Origin: Paenibacillus tuaregi
Lineage (GTDB): Bacteria > Bacillota > Bacilli > Paenibacillales > Paenibacillaceae
Direction: 5' to 3'
DNA: 64,000 nt
Assembly (NCBI RefSeq): GCF_900086655.1
Contig: NZ_LT575476.1
Location: forward strand, 2,825,869 to 2,889,868
Every line of letters starts with the position of its first letter. Position 1 is the stretch's first letter. Under the pieces are notes generated by a model. The model made no database searches, was not told where the DNA came from, and worked only from the letters and a program-made list of their open reading frames with translations. A program made the translations under genes and the position numbers. Shown piece after piece: positions 1 to 8,269 of the stretch.

Positions 1-1613
1 ACCTCAACGACTTTCCACAGCTTCCCGGCAAGAGAGAAGCAGTAACCAGGCGGCGGGACGGTGGTGATGGAACCAAGTTCCTCAGAGCCGTTGTAGACGG
101 AGTGTTCTTCATCATCTTTAAAGACGGCATAAAACCGGAAATTGTTGACGATCTTTTCCCCAGTCAGGCCAATGATCAGAGTCTTGTCCTCTGTCCACTG
201 GATGTGATCCGTTTGTATCAGATAATTGAGCAATGTTCTATATTGGTCTGGAGTCACGTCACTAAAGGAAGGCAGCGTCAGTATCGTCCTCGCTAAATCG
301 CCAGGCTCCGCTTCCCCCATGCTCTTAAGTACGCTCATAGTCTGATGGTACAGCGTCCCGATCGGAAGTTTGCGGGCTTCCAGGGGTTCTACCCATTTAT
401 GCCGCACATACAGCTCGATAACGGCAATTGCCCGGAGCAGTGTCCACGGAATGCGGGCCGGCAGCGGCGCTTCTTCGTCTTCCTCCTCTTGAATGACAAA
501 CATCATTTCTGAGGCTTTATCTTCACGCCGGCCCGAACGCCCTAGCCGCTGTACAAAGCTGGATGAGCTGTAAGGCGCGCCGAGCTGCACGACCCGTTCC
601 AGCTCCCCTAAGTCGATACCTAGCTCCAGTGTTAGCGTTGCAGCCGTAACGGCGGGTCCAGGACCACTCTTGAGCGCATTCTCTGCTTCCTCCCGGAGCA
701 TGGCTGAAATGCTCCCATGATGCACGTGAAATATATCCGGTTGCTGCCGCCGGGCGGCTACCCTTCTCATTTCCAGCGTGGTCAGCTCCGCATCCGACCG
801 GCTGTTTGTGAAGATCAGGGCTTTTTTTAGATGAGTGCTGTCATAGATATGGTTATAGTAAGCCTTTCTGACATTCTCCAGCTGCTCTGCCTGTTCCTCG
901 TCACGGGCGTCCGGGAAAGAAAAGTGATCTACCCGCAGCCGAAGCTTACGACCGGCACCAGCGGTAACAACCTCCACGTCCTGCGGGCTTCCAGCACCCA
1001 GCCAAGCCTTTGCCGAATCATAGTCGCTCAGCGTTGCGGATAGTCCGATTCTGTGGGGGTGAGTACCTGTCATACGCTCAATACGGCTAATCTGGCTTAA
1101 CACCTGAATTCCCCGATCGGCCCCCATGAAGGCATGAACCTCATCCACAATGACATATCTGAGATCGCCGAAGAGAGCTGTGATCGCATTCGGGCGGTTC
1201 ATCAGAAGTCCCTCCAGTGATTCGGGGGTAATCTGAAGAATACCGGACGGATTACGCATGAGCTTCGTTTTCTCGGATTGGGAAACATCTCCATGCCAGT
1301 GCCATACCGGAATTCGGGAGTTCTGCAGGAGATCCTTAAGCCGTTCAAATTGATCATTAATCAGTGCCTTTAATGGACCAATATAAAGAATGCCTACGGA
1401 CCGGGAAGGCCGTTCGTACAATTCAGTTAAGGCGGGGAAAAAGGCTGCTTCCGTCTTTCCTGAAGCTGTGCCTGCCGCAATAAGTAAGTGATGTGAAGTT
1501 TCAAAACAAACGCGGCACGCTTCAACCTGAGCAGGTCTGAGCGAATCCCACTTCTTTTTATAAATAAATTCCTGGAGAAACGGAGCAAGTCTGTAAAATG
1601 GATTCTGAGTCAT
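1..1613 (-). CDS. Lhr-like DEVH-box helicase (Shango helicase, SngC-like), cut by left window edge
   Basis: Superfamily 2 ATP-dependent helicase, presumably acting on nucleic acid as part of an anti-phage complex. The frame is open from the ATG at 1613 to base 1, so the C-terminus is missing. Visible motifs are a Walker A of the form AAGTASGKTEA near residue 47, motif II DEVHAF near residue 158, a SATLS motif III, and a C-terminal helicase half with GRSGRRED (the QRLGRSGR motif VI). This layout is typical of Lhr/BrxHI-type helicases. Its start codon overlaps the stop of the upstream ATPase gene as ATGA, so the two are translationally coupled. With the TerB-N and DUF2791 partners upstream it fits the third gene of the Shango defence system; this assignment is from recalled family knowledge. 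BREX type 2/3 also pairs such a helicase with a DUF2791 ATPase, but no other BREX gene is visible. Confidence 0.85.
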   Translation of the reverse strand, partial: MTQNPFYRLAPFLQEFIYKKKWDSLRPAQVEACRVCFETSHHLLIAAGTASGKTEAAFFPALTELYERPSRSVGILYIGPLKALINDQFERLKDLLQNSRIPVWHWHGDVSQSEKTKLMRNPSGILQITPESLEGLLMNRPNAITALFGDLRYVIVDEVHAFMGADRGIQVLSQISRIERMTGTHPHRIGLSATLSDYDSAKAWLGAGSPQDVEVVTAGAGRKLRLRVDHFSFPDARDEEQAEQLENVRKAYYNHIYDSTHLKKALIFTNSRSDAELTTLEMRRVAARRQQPDIFHVHHGSISAMLREEAENALKSGPGPAVTAATLTLELGIDLGELERVVQLGAPYSSSSFVQRLGRSGRREDKASEMMFVIQEEEDEEAPLPARIPWTLLRAIAVIELYVRHKWVEPLEARKLPIGTLYHQTMSVLKSMGEAEPGDLARTILTLPSFSDVTPDQYRTLLNYLIQTDHIQWTEDKTLIIGLTGEKIVNNFRFYAVFKDDEEHSVYNGSEELGSITTVPPPGYCFSLAGKLWKVVE

Positions 1614-2929
1614 AGTTCAAACTCCGAGAGAAAGTCGCTAACCTCATCCGGATCAGCGTCCGCTGGCTGAACTGTTCTCTCCCCAACAAGCTTTGCAAAT
1701 GAGACTTCCGGATTCTGGTGTAACGTGTGAAGGAGATCCATGAAATCCCGGATCACTTCCCGCGGAGTGAGCAGCTGATCGGCCCCGAGCCGTCCAACGG
1801 CTGTTTGCATAAAAGCAATAAGCTCCTCATTGGTCAAGGCAGGTGTATATCCAAAATGCTGGCCATGAATTTGAGTAAGCTTCTGCAGCAGGATTAAGAT
1901 TTCCTCATGAGACAGCATGTCGAGTTTAAGAATCGGGCCGGTGTAGTTCATGTACCCTTGATTGGCATATCGCCCTTCTATCAAACGGGAACGAAGCGCT
2001 TCGTAACTGAACAGACCTCTTCGTTCATCCTCTACAAATTGCGGTGTCCCGCCGATGAAGATTCCCAGATTCGCTGCCTTGCCCTGCATGGTATCGTTAA
2101 ACATGGTAAGCAGCTTTTCATAGTTGCTTTGCCGGGAGACACTATTTGTAATTTTATATAAATTAACGGCTTCATCTATAAACAGCAGAAGTCCTTTATA
2201 TCCTAACCGTGACGTAAACTCCGCCCAAAGCTTGATGTATTCGTACCAATTCTCATCATCAATAATTACACCCACATTGAGCTCCCGCTTCGCCTCGGTC
2301 TTGGTCGGAAACTCCCCTCGAAGCCATCGGAGCGCGGCCTGCTTCTGGTTATCATCTGCAAGCTTGTAGCCGTTCCAATAGATGGACAGCACCCTCGCAA
2401 AATCAAATCCATGCACCAGGCTTTGCATCTCTGCTGTAATAGCAAAAATCCGTTGTTCGACTTCCAGGTTCAGCGCAGGATCACCTGGGCGAAGCCCCAG
2501 CTCCTTCATCGCTTCCTGCTGAATTGAGGCAATCCACTTCTGCAGGATAGATTCAAGAGCCCCGCCGTCCGGCCGGGTCCGGGTGGAAAGGTGCATCATT
2601 AACTCCCGGTAGGTGGCTAAGCCTTGCCCTTTTGTGCCTACGAAACGCCGCTCGGGAGACAGATCGGCATCCGCGACGACAAAATCCCGGTCCATCGCAT
2701 AATTCCGGATCGTTTGGAGCAGAAAGCTCTTCCCGCTCCCGTATCGTCCGGTAATAAACTTAAAGGCTGCTCCTCCCTCCGCTATGTTCTCCATATCTCT
2801 CAAAATAGCCTCGACTTCAGCTCTGCGGCCAACTGCAACATGCTCCAGTCCTACACGCGGGACAACCCCTGCGGTAAGGGAGTTGACAAGCGCCGTGGTA
2901 AGCCGCTTAGGTATTTTCTGTTCACTCAT
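1610..2929 (-). CDS. DUF2791-type P-loop ATPase (Shango SngB-like / BrxD-like)
   Basis: Predicted ATPase of 439 residues, probably a nucleotide-driven switch or loader partner of the adjacent helicase. The Walker A is TGRYGSGKSFLL near residues 60-71, and a hydrophobic strand ending in LLLFIDEAVNLY near residues 246-257 is the Walker B with DEA. This P-loop arrangement is that of the DUF2791 ATPases found as BrxD in BREX type 2/3 and as the middle gene of Shango. The start ATG at 2929 lies 10 bases after the stop of the TerB-N gene, and the stop overlaps the helicase start (ATGA). The three genes therefore form one tightly coupled operon. It could be called BrxD, but the TerB-N neighbour argues for Shango. 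Confidence 0.85.
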   Translation of the reverse strand: MSEQKIPKRLTTALVNSLTAGVVPRVGLEHVAVGRRAEVEAILRDMENIAEGGAAFKFITGRYGSGKSFLLQTIRNYAMDRDFVVADADLSPERRFVGTKGQGLATYRELMMHLSTRTRPDGGALESILQKWIASIQQEAMKELGLRPGDPALNLEVEQRIFAITAEMQSLVHGFDFARVLSIYWNGYKLADDNQKQAALRWLRGEFPTKTEAKRELNVGVIIDDENWYEYIKLWAEFTSRLGYKGLLLFIDEAVNLYKITNSVSRQSNYEKLLTMFNDTMQGKAANLGIFIGGTPQFVEDERRGLFSYEALRSRLIEGRYANQGYMNYTGPILKLDMLSHEEILILLQKLTQIHGQHFGYTPALTNEELIAFMQTAVGRLGADQLLTPREVIRDFMDLLHTLHQNPEVSFAKLVGERTVQPADADPDEVSDFLSEFEL

Positions 2930-2939
2930 AGGATCATCA

Positions 2940-4439
2940 TCACCCTTTCAAGGTCTTCACGTAATCCAAATAATCTTCAACGACACCATCTTCAGACACG
3001 ATAAGATCACCAATATGCTCCATTGCGGCTTGGTTAATCTCATCGATAATAAGTGCCGGCAGCGTTCCATAATCTTCGGCCAAGCGGGTTAGCTCCGGGG
3101 AGTCACTCATGAGGGTCAGCAAAGCTCTTAAATGAATCTCTTCCAGAGCTTCCGCAAGATGCGACCACTCCTCTCCAAGGGTTCCCGTATCCCATACCCA
3201 TCCTGCTGAATGAATCTCGGGTTTATGGTGATCCATAGCCGAACTGTCCGGCTGACCTATCAAGCCACTCACGTAATCTTCATGCGTATGGATCTCCTCA
3301 TATGTCTCGGCCGGAGCTCCCTCTTCTTCAACGGTTAACATCTCACGCACATACTCCGTATCCTGCTGCAGCTGGACCAATCTCTCTGTGTCAATTTGGA
3401 TGACTGACTGAGTAGGTTTCCGGTTATATTCCTTAGAAAGATAACGATCAATCAGGAGCTCCACTTCAGACTCTAGCTCAATTCCTTTTAAGCGCCCTTT
3501 AAAGCCCTTCTGTTTCCGGAGCCTATTCTCGGCAAACTTGAGAACCTGAGTTATGTACTGCCGCAGAGGAGTATGATTACGGACAGGCAAGCGGCTCACG
3601 GAGGTGGTGAACCCGGATAAGGTGCTGTCATAAATTGCGCTGCGGAATAGGTGCCGCTGAGTCCTCTGCTCCGTTTCAGGAGAGAACATGTCAATTAATC
3701 GCATGCCAGACATTTTGGTCATATAAGCATCCACAACCGCCATAATACGAGGAATGTAATATTCAAGGTCCACCTTGCCTTCCCCTTGGAAAAACCGGCT
3801 TCGTTTCATGTCATAATCACTTAAGGTTAAGAGCATGTCCAGTGAGATCTGGAGTGGCGATTCCCGGAATTTGCGTAACAGCAGCATATCAAGAAATTCG
3901 CCAGGGAGCCTTTCCGGTTCTCTTTCAAGTGAGGTAAGATGATCCGCCTCAAGAGCTAGGTCATGGATTAAAGTGAAATCAAAGATCCACTCAAACAAAT
4001 AGTTCTGGAGCTGATGAAATGTTCCCCCATAGTGCGTTAATAGCCGGATCAGCTGCGCAAGTCCGCTTGTGGGCTCGGTCCAGCCTACCCCATTAATAAG
4101 TTCATAGACATGAAGAAAAATGTAGGACAAATCCGTCTGGGGAAACCGGTTATTCCGGACTTCTGATCTCCAGAAGAAGTACCATTGTTGCTGAGGATCG
4201 GTCATGTCGTTATAGGTGGGCCAGTAACACATAAACGGAACAAAAGGCGCTGGATCTCCAATGCGGTCCGCGAGGGCCTTCGCCTGATTGGTAAAGCGCT
4301 GCTCCCGGGTTTCATTTTCCACGGACACATTCCTAGTAATCCCAAGGTTCGCAAAAGTGTTTACGGGAATGCTCGTCCCCGTTTCTTCTTCATCAAGATC
4401 AAACTCCGAAAAAAACAGGTCATCTGATTTCCTTTTCAT
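2940..4439 (-). CDS. TerB-N domain protein (Shango SngA-like)
   Basis: Protein of about 499 residues, first gene of the defence operon. The N-terminal third holds the TerB-N signature: FVPFMCYWPTYNDM, then QQQWYFFWRSEVR, then a run of helices around YIFLHVYELINGVGW. The rest is mostly helical and acidic, with a TerB-C-like region expected but not clearly readable. TerB-N proteins are known from Ter-linked stress and phage-response operons and as the SngA component of Shango; its biochemical activity is not established to my knowledge. I chose the ATG at 4439 because AAGGTGA lies 8 bases upstream. The in-frame ATG at 4457 lacks a comparable ribosome site. No signal peptide is seen, so it should be cytoplasmic. 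Confidence 0.8.
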   Translation of the reverse strand: MKRKSDDLFFSEFDLDEEETGTSIPVNTFANLGITRNVSVENETREQRFTNQAKALADRIGDPAPFVPFMCYWPTYNDMTDPQQQWYFFWRSEVRNNRFPQTDLSYIFLHVYELINGVGWTEPTSGLAQLIRLLTHYGGTFHQLQNYLFEWIFDFTLIHDLALEADHLTSLEREPERLPGEFLDMLLLRKFRESPLQISLDMLLTLSDYDMKRSRFFQGEGKVDLEYYIPRIMAVVDAYMTKMSGMRLIDMFSPETEQRTQRHLFRSAIYDSTLSGFTTSVSRLPVRNHTPLRQYITQVLKFAENRLRKQKGFKGRLKGIELESEVELLIDRYLSKEYNRKPTQSVIQIDTERLVQLQQDTEYVREMLTVEEEGAPAETYEEIHTHEDYVSGLIGQPDSSAMDHHKPEIHSAGWVWDTGTLGEEWSHLAEALEEIHLRALLTLMSDSPELTRLAEDYGTLPALIIDEINQAAMEHIGDLIVSEDGVVEDYLDYVKTLKG

Positions 4440-4800
4440 GCTTGAATTCACCTTCATCCAATATGGTTCCGATTATAGTGCGCTGGGGTTGCCGATTTCC
4501 GTCCCTCGTCAAAGCGAGAGAACACTTGTTTGTATTATATTCGAGTTCGGAATAGTTGCACAAGTATAATCACCACCACAGAACGAATAAGCCTGCCAGT
4601 TTGGAAAAGATATTTCAAATCAATCGGGCAGTAGTCCAGCAGCCCAACAAAAAAACCGAAGAAGTATTCTTCGGTTTACGAAATGTTACGTCAGCGAATG
4701 GCTTATTCCTACTAACGTGTCAATTTAAAATATGTGTTTGTTTTGCTGATAAAAGCACGGAAATGTGTCATGATGTAATATCATAGGAGGCGCATATCAG
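4440..4800. promoter_or_regulatory. Divergent intergenic region between Shango operon and AraC gene
   Basis: About 360 bases without a convincing gene. A TATAAT on the minus strand (4472-4477) sits 33 bases before the TerB-N start and could be the -10 of the Shango operon, but no good -35 lies 17 bases upstream of it. The hairpin at 4653-4677 is listed separately. AGGAGG at 4785-4790 is the ribosome site of the AraC gene at 4801, with a TAATAT (4776-4781) just upstream. Short open frames here have no ribosome site and were not accepted. Confidence 0.4.
4645..4677 (-). terminator. Orphan Rho-independent terminator on minus strand
   Basis: A perfect 11-bp stem (4653-4663 with 4667-4677) with a 3-base loop is followed on the minus strand by a run of seven T. 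It would stop leftward transcription. No gene on the minus strand lies immediately to its right, since the AraC gene runs rightward. It may insulate the Shango operon, act as a leader attenuator, or be the scar of a lost gene. Confidence 0.65.
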
Positions 4801-5625
4801 ATGGATATTTGTTACTGTTATCACGGGAAACAAGTTTGTGAACCCGGCTTCGCTTGGGGTCCTGGCATCAAAGGGCAATACAAAATCATGTTCATCCATG
4901 CGGGTAAGGGCTTGTACCAGATCGGCGGTCAGACCTTTCATCTTCAGCAAGGTCAAGGTTTTATTGTATACAATGACATTCTATGTTATATGGAGGCGGA
5001 CCCAACCGACCCTTGGATTTATTCGTGGATTGCCTTTTCGGGTACTGGGGTTATATCTCTATTTGAGCGGGTACACATCTCTCCCCTTCAACCTGTGTTC
5101 AGATACTCTCCGTTGTTTTGGTCCGATCCTTATTTGGATGAATTATCCGCCTGCGACGAGAACCATAACACGTCTGAACTGCGAAGACAGAGCATTCTGT
5201 TCGGGTGTCTCGCCGATTGGATCGAAATGTTGATCGCAACGAGTCAACTGCTGCCCGAGCCACGGCCCAAGGATGTATACATTCGTAAAGCGGTCGAATT
5301 TATTCGAATGAACTATAACCAGAGGATTTCGATTTCCCAGGTTGCTCGCATGGTTGGGATTGACCGTGTCTATATGTCCGTGCTTTTCAAGGAAATTCTA
5401 GATGTTTCCCCACAACAATACTTGCTTAACCTGCGGATGGACAAAGCGGGTGAACTGCTGAACAACCCGCTTTTATCCATTGTGGAGGTCTCTCATTCTG
5501 TTGGCTATAGCGACCCGCTGCTGTTCTCCAAGATGTTTAAAAGAGTAAAGGGACACTCACCGTCACACTTTCGGGATGGGCTTAAAAGAGACAGGTCAAT
5601 AGGTCTTTCAACAACCCCTGACTAA
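4801..5625 (+). CDS. AraC-family transcriptional regulator
   Basis: Regulator of 274 residues. Residues 1-110 form a cupin-like ligand-binding fold (AraC_binding type, with GKGLYQIGGQ and the following beta strands). Residues about 160-265 hold two helix-turn-helix motifs, the first around ISISQVARMVGIDRVYMSVLFKE and the second around VSHSVGYSDPLLFSKMFKRVKG, ending in the usual SPSHFR. A strong AGGAGG lies 10 bases before the ATG. It converges on the aldo/keto reductase gene (36-base gap), so its target is not obvious; Paenibacillus regulators of this shape usually control sugar use. The ligand is unknown. Confidence 0.85.
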   Translation: MDICYCYHGKQVCEPGFAWGPGIKGQYKIMFIHAGKGLYQIGGQTFHLQQGQGFIVYNDILCYMEADPTDPWIYSWIAFSGTGVISLFERVHISPLQPVFRYSPLFWSDPYLDELSACDENHNTSELRRQSILFGCLADWIEMLIATSQLLPEPRPKDVYIRKAVEFIRMNYNQRISISQVARMVGIDRVYMSVLFKEILDVSPQQYLLNLRMDKAGELLNNPLLSIVEVSHSVGYSDPLLFSKMFKRVKGHSPSHFRDGLKRDRSIGLSTTPD

Positions 5626-5661
5626 TTTGTCCGTTTATCGAATCAAGTTCTGGGTTTGGTT

Positions 5662-6666
5662 CTACCAGGGAACATCCCCGATATTATGCATAACCTGGTC
5701 GATCTCTTGAAGTTCCGCTGCTGATAAAGGATCCGCGTGAACCGCTTGCACGTTTTCCTCAATTTGACTTACACGGCTTGCACCAATCAGCACCGAATCG
5801 ACGCCGCCTTCTCGCAGCGCCCATGTCAGAGCCATCTGCGCCAGCGTCTGGCCTCGGCGCTTCGCGACCGCTTCCAGCGAACGGAACTTATCAATCCGTT
5901 CTGCAGACACAGCCGCCGGCTTCAGAGTACGAAGGCCTGTTTTAAACTCAGCTTCCAGCTTGTCGATATATTTCCCGGTCAACTGTCCGCGACCAAGCGG
6001 GCAAAAAGCCACCGTGCCGGCCCCAGCTTCAGCCAGTACATCCTGCAGCCCATTCTCAATCCAGCGGTTCAGCATCGAATACATTGGCTGGTGGACAAGC
6101 AGTGGTGTACCCAGGTCCTTAAGAATTGCAGCAGCTTGTTTTGTCTCCTCCGGTCCGTAGTTGGACAAACCGGCATATAGTGCCTTACCTGACTTCACGG
6201 CATGGGCAAGCGCCCCCATCGACTCCTCTATCGGGGTATCGCCATCAGGACGGTGATGATAAAAGACATCGACATAGTCGAGTCCCATCCGCTGAAGGCT
6301 GCGGTCCAGGCTTGCAAGCAGGTTTTTTCTTGATCCCCACTCACCGTACGGACCTGGCCACATATAGTAACCAGCTTTGGTTGAGATAAACAACTCATCC
6401 CGGTAAGGCGCGAGATCCTTTCTCAGAACGCTTCCAAAGGTTTCTTCGGCCGATCCAGGGGGCGGGCCGTAATTGTTCGCCAAATCAAAATGTGTGATAC
6501 CGAGATCGAAAGCGCGTAATATCATCGCACGACTATCCTCAAATGGCTTGTCCCCTCCGAAGTTTTGCCACAAGCCGAGCGAAACAGCTGGCAGCCTGAC
6601 GCCGCTCCGGCCGATCCGTCGGTACTCCATTTTCTCGTATCTCTCCTCGTTCGCTGTATAAGTCAT
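5662..6666 (-). CDS. Aldo/keto reductase, L-glyceraldehyde 3-phosphate reductase (YghZ/Gpr) type
   Basis: NADPH-dependent aldehyde reductase of 334 residues, cytoplasmic, AKR14-like. The AKR catalytic tetrad can be read as D61, Y66 (NNYG), K97 (STKAG) and a His at about 138 (FYHHRPD). The stretch GPPPGSAEE after the Tyr, the YYMWPGPYG loop, and the C-terminal LIGASRVSQIEEN phosphate-binding motif are characteristic of the YghZ/Gpr group, which reduces L-glyceraldehyde 3-phosphate and methylglyoxal-like aldehydes. The ATG at 6666 has AAAGGATG 8 bases upstream. Transcription starts in a region holding two copies of a 17-bp repeat (listed separately). The physiological substrate is inferred only from family. 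Confidence 0.85.
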   Translation of the reverse strand: MTYTANEERYEKMEYRRIGRSGVRLPAVSLGLWQNFGGDKPFEDSRAMILRAFDLGITHFDLANNYGPPPGSAEETFGSVLRKDLAPYRDELFISTKAGYYMWPGPYGEWGSRKNLLASLDRSLQRMGLDYVDVFYHHRPDGDTPIEESMGALAHAVKSGKALYAGLSNYGPEETKQAAAILKDLGTPLLVHQPMYSMLNRWIENGLQDVLAEAGAGTVAFCPLGRGQLTGKYIDKLEAEFKTGLRTLKPAAVSAERIDKFRSLEAVAKRRGQTLAQMALTWALREGGVDSVLIGASRVSQIEENVQAVHADPLSAAELQEIDQVMHNIGDVPW

Positions 6667-6753
6667 TTGGTTTCATCCTTTCTCATTCCTTGACGGGATA
6701 CCGATCTTGAACACCGAAATATGTACATATCTTCTTATCACATCTCCCACAAG

Positions 6754-6857
6754 GCATGTCATAAAGTTATAATCCTGCTATTAGACAGCTCAAGTATATC
6801 TGATAAGTATTGTGGATTGGAATGTCACTGTGATATAAGTGCATGTCATAATGTTAT
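6754..6857. repeat. Pair of 17-bp direct repeats upstream of aldo/keto reductase
   Basis: Bases 6754-6770 and 6841-6857 are the same 17-mer with one mismatch (GCATGTCATAAAGTTAT and GCATGTCATAATGTTAT), 87 bases apart start to start. They lie 88 and 175 bases upstream of the aldo/keto reductase start. They are probably regulator binding sites or duplicated promoter elements; no regulator can be assigned. Confidence 0.5.
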
Positions 6858-6909
6858 TTGAATCCGACATGAATTCTGGATGCAGCACCTGAACAGGAGT
6901 AACCTTTTA

Positions 6910-6953
6910 ACAAAAATGTGGACATTTCCGCCTCTTTAGCAGCGGATGCCCAC
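6910..6953 (-). terminator. Probable Rho-independent terminator of the MFS gene
   Basis: Imperfect stem of about 12 pairs (6918-6931 with 6942-6953, one bulge and one mismatch) followed on the minus strand by ATTTTTGTT. It lies about 55 bases after the MFS stop codon. Confidence 0.5.
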
Positions 6954-7005
6954 ATAAGGTTCAACCTAAAAAATGCGATCTACGAGATTACAGCCATGTT
7001 TAATG

Positions 7006-8202
7006 TTATAATGAAGGACTTTCCTTACGAATTAGGCAGGCAGCTAACAATCCCAGACTGAGCACAAGCGCCAGCAAGATAAAGGTGAGTGGGTAACTGG
7101 CGGTTCTCATGCACTGAATCGAAATCATGGGTCCCAGGCTCGTTCCAGCAAACAAGATAAACGTATAAGTCGATACCGCACCCCCCCGCGATTTACCGCC
7201 GAATTGACCAACGAGTGAGACAAGAGATGGAACTGCAAGGGCAATGCCTGCTGTAAAAATGATACTCATCACGACGAGCAGCGGCAAATTGGAGATTAGC
7301 CCCAAAGAGGCCAGCCCGAGAATAGCTAACAATACCCCTCCCCGCAATACCGCCAGTGTGCCAAACCGCCCGGCAAGCCGTCCCGCATAAGGCGAAATCA
7401 GCATTCCCAAAACACCAAAGGAGCGAACGTATAAAATCCCCTGATTATCCAGCCCGAATGTAGAGCCGCTTATGTAATTTCCAAGCACGGTCGACATGCT
7501 AACGAAGGACATCAGCAGAACAAGTGCCACCAAATACGCGAAAATCAGATTTTTATGGGTGAAAACTCTGCCCATATTCCGAATCGGCTCCAGAATGCTG
7601 GAATTCGGATGCTGAATATCATCCTTCGGAAGAAACTTCAATATCAAAATAGCGGTAACCGTATATACAGCGGCCAGCAAATAAAAGACTGCGTTCCATC
7701 CAAGATGTTGACTGATGATCCCGCTCAAGACTTGCCCGACAATACCAGCAACCAGGAATCCTGTACTTATGAATCCAATTGCCGTTACCCGTTTCTGCGC
7801 CGGATACATCTCTACCGCATAAGCAAGCGCAACAGGGGAGAATGTTGCTGCCGCCGCACCCTGTAATCCCCGGAGTACGATAATCCAGGAGAAACTGTGG
7901 ACTGTGCCTAGCAGCAAAGAAACGAAGGTTAAGGCAATCAAGCCGATAAAGATCACTTTCTTGCGGCCGTACTTATCTGATACGGCTCCATATATCAGAC
8001 AACCTAAGGCAAATCCCAAAGAGAAAATACTTCCCGCAGCCGCAGCCTGCGTGGAAGATACACCGTAAATATCCGAGAACAGAGAAATGAGAGGAATAGT
8101 TACATATAGGCTTGACATGATAACCATGCCTGACCAGCACAACAAAGCTGTCATGAAAGAATAATTCCGTTTTGCCATGCTGGCAGCGGATGCTTGTGTC
8201 AT
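7006..8202 (-). CDS. MFS efflux transporter (DHA1-like, 12 TM)
   Basis: Membrane transporter of 398 residues with about twelve hydrophobic segments. The motif-A loop between TM2 and TM3 is readable as GAVSDKYGRKKV near residues 72-83, and a motif-C-like stretch GFLVAGIVGQVLSG lies in TM5, a sign of proton-coupled antiport. It resembles YnfM/drug-efflux members of the family; the cargo is unknown. It follows the MarR gene on the same strand with a 67-base gap carrying a TATAAT (8218-8223 on the minus strand) and an exact copy of the MarR-gene operator. It should therefore be derepressed when the MarR protein binds its ligand. GAGGT lies before the ATG. Adjacency to the toxin cluster is not close enough to make it its exporter. 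Confidence 0.85.
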   Translation of the reverse strand: MTQASAASMAKRNYSFMTALLCWSGMVIMSSLYVTIPLISLFSDIYGVSSTQAAAAGSIFSLGFALGCLIYGAVSDKYGRKKVIFIGLIALTFVSLLLGTVHSFSWIIVLRGLQGAAAATFSPVALAYAVEMYPAQKRVTAIGFISTGFLVAGIVGQVLSGIISQHLGWNAVFYLLAAVYTVTAILILKFLPKDDIQHPNSSILEPIRNMGRVFTHKNLIFAYLVALVLLMSFVSMSTVLGNYISGSTFGLDNQGILYVRSFGVLGMLISPYAGRLAGRFGTLAVLRGGVLLAILGLASLGLISNLPLLVVMSIIFTAGIALAVPSLVSLVGQFGGKSRGGAVSTYTFILFAGTSLGPMISIQCMRTASYPLTFILLALVLSLGLLAACLIRKESPSL

Positions 8203-8234
8203 AATAGTACCTCTTTCATTATAATAATATGAAA

Positions 8235-8252
8235 TTAGTTAGATAATCTAAT
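8235..8252. promoter_or_regulatory. MarR operator copy 1 (MFS promoter)
   Basis: 18 bases TTAGTTAGATAATCTAAT with the near-palindromic core TTAGATAATCTAA. It overlaps the -35/spacer region of a promoter whose -10 is TATAAT at 8218-8223 on the minus strand. An exact inverted copy lies upstream of the MarR gene. Confidence 0.75.
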
Positions 8253-8269
8253 CATATTCCGAAAAAAAT

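Larger units (their letters stand above)
6667..7005. promoter_or_regulatory. Intergenic region, aldo/keto reductase promoter side and MFS terminator
   Basis: These 339 bases hold the AT-rich promoter region of the aldo/keto reductase gene, the two direct repeats at 6754 and 6841, and the terminator-like hairpin of the MFS gene at 6910-6953. No open frame with a ribosome site is present. Confidence 0.45.

Noticed and set aside
1..4439. A partial BREX system (BrxD and BrxHI-like genes)
   Set aside because: The ATPase and helicase families are shared with BREX type 2/3, but the third gene is a TerB-N protein and no BREX core gene is visible. Shango fits all three genes.
4768..4956. 62-codon minus-strand ORF at the AraC gene start
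   Set aside because: It lies antisense to the AraC coding region and has no ribosome site; it cannot explain the orphan terminator with confidence.
7006..8202. MFS transporter as exporter of the cluster product
   Set aside because: It is separated from the cluster by an unrelated sugar operon and terminators, and it has its own MarR control.
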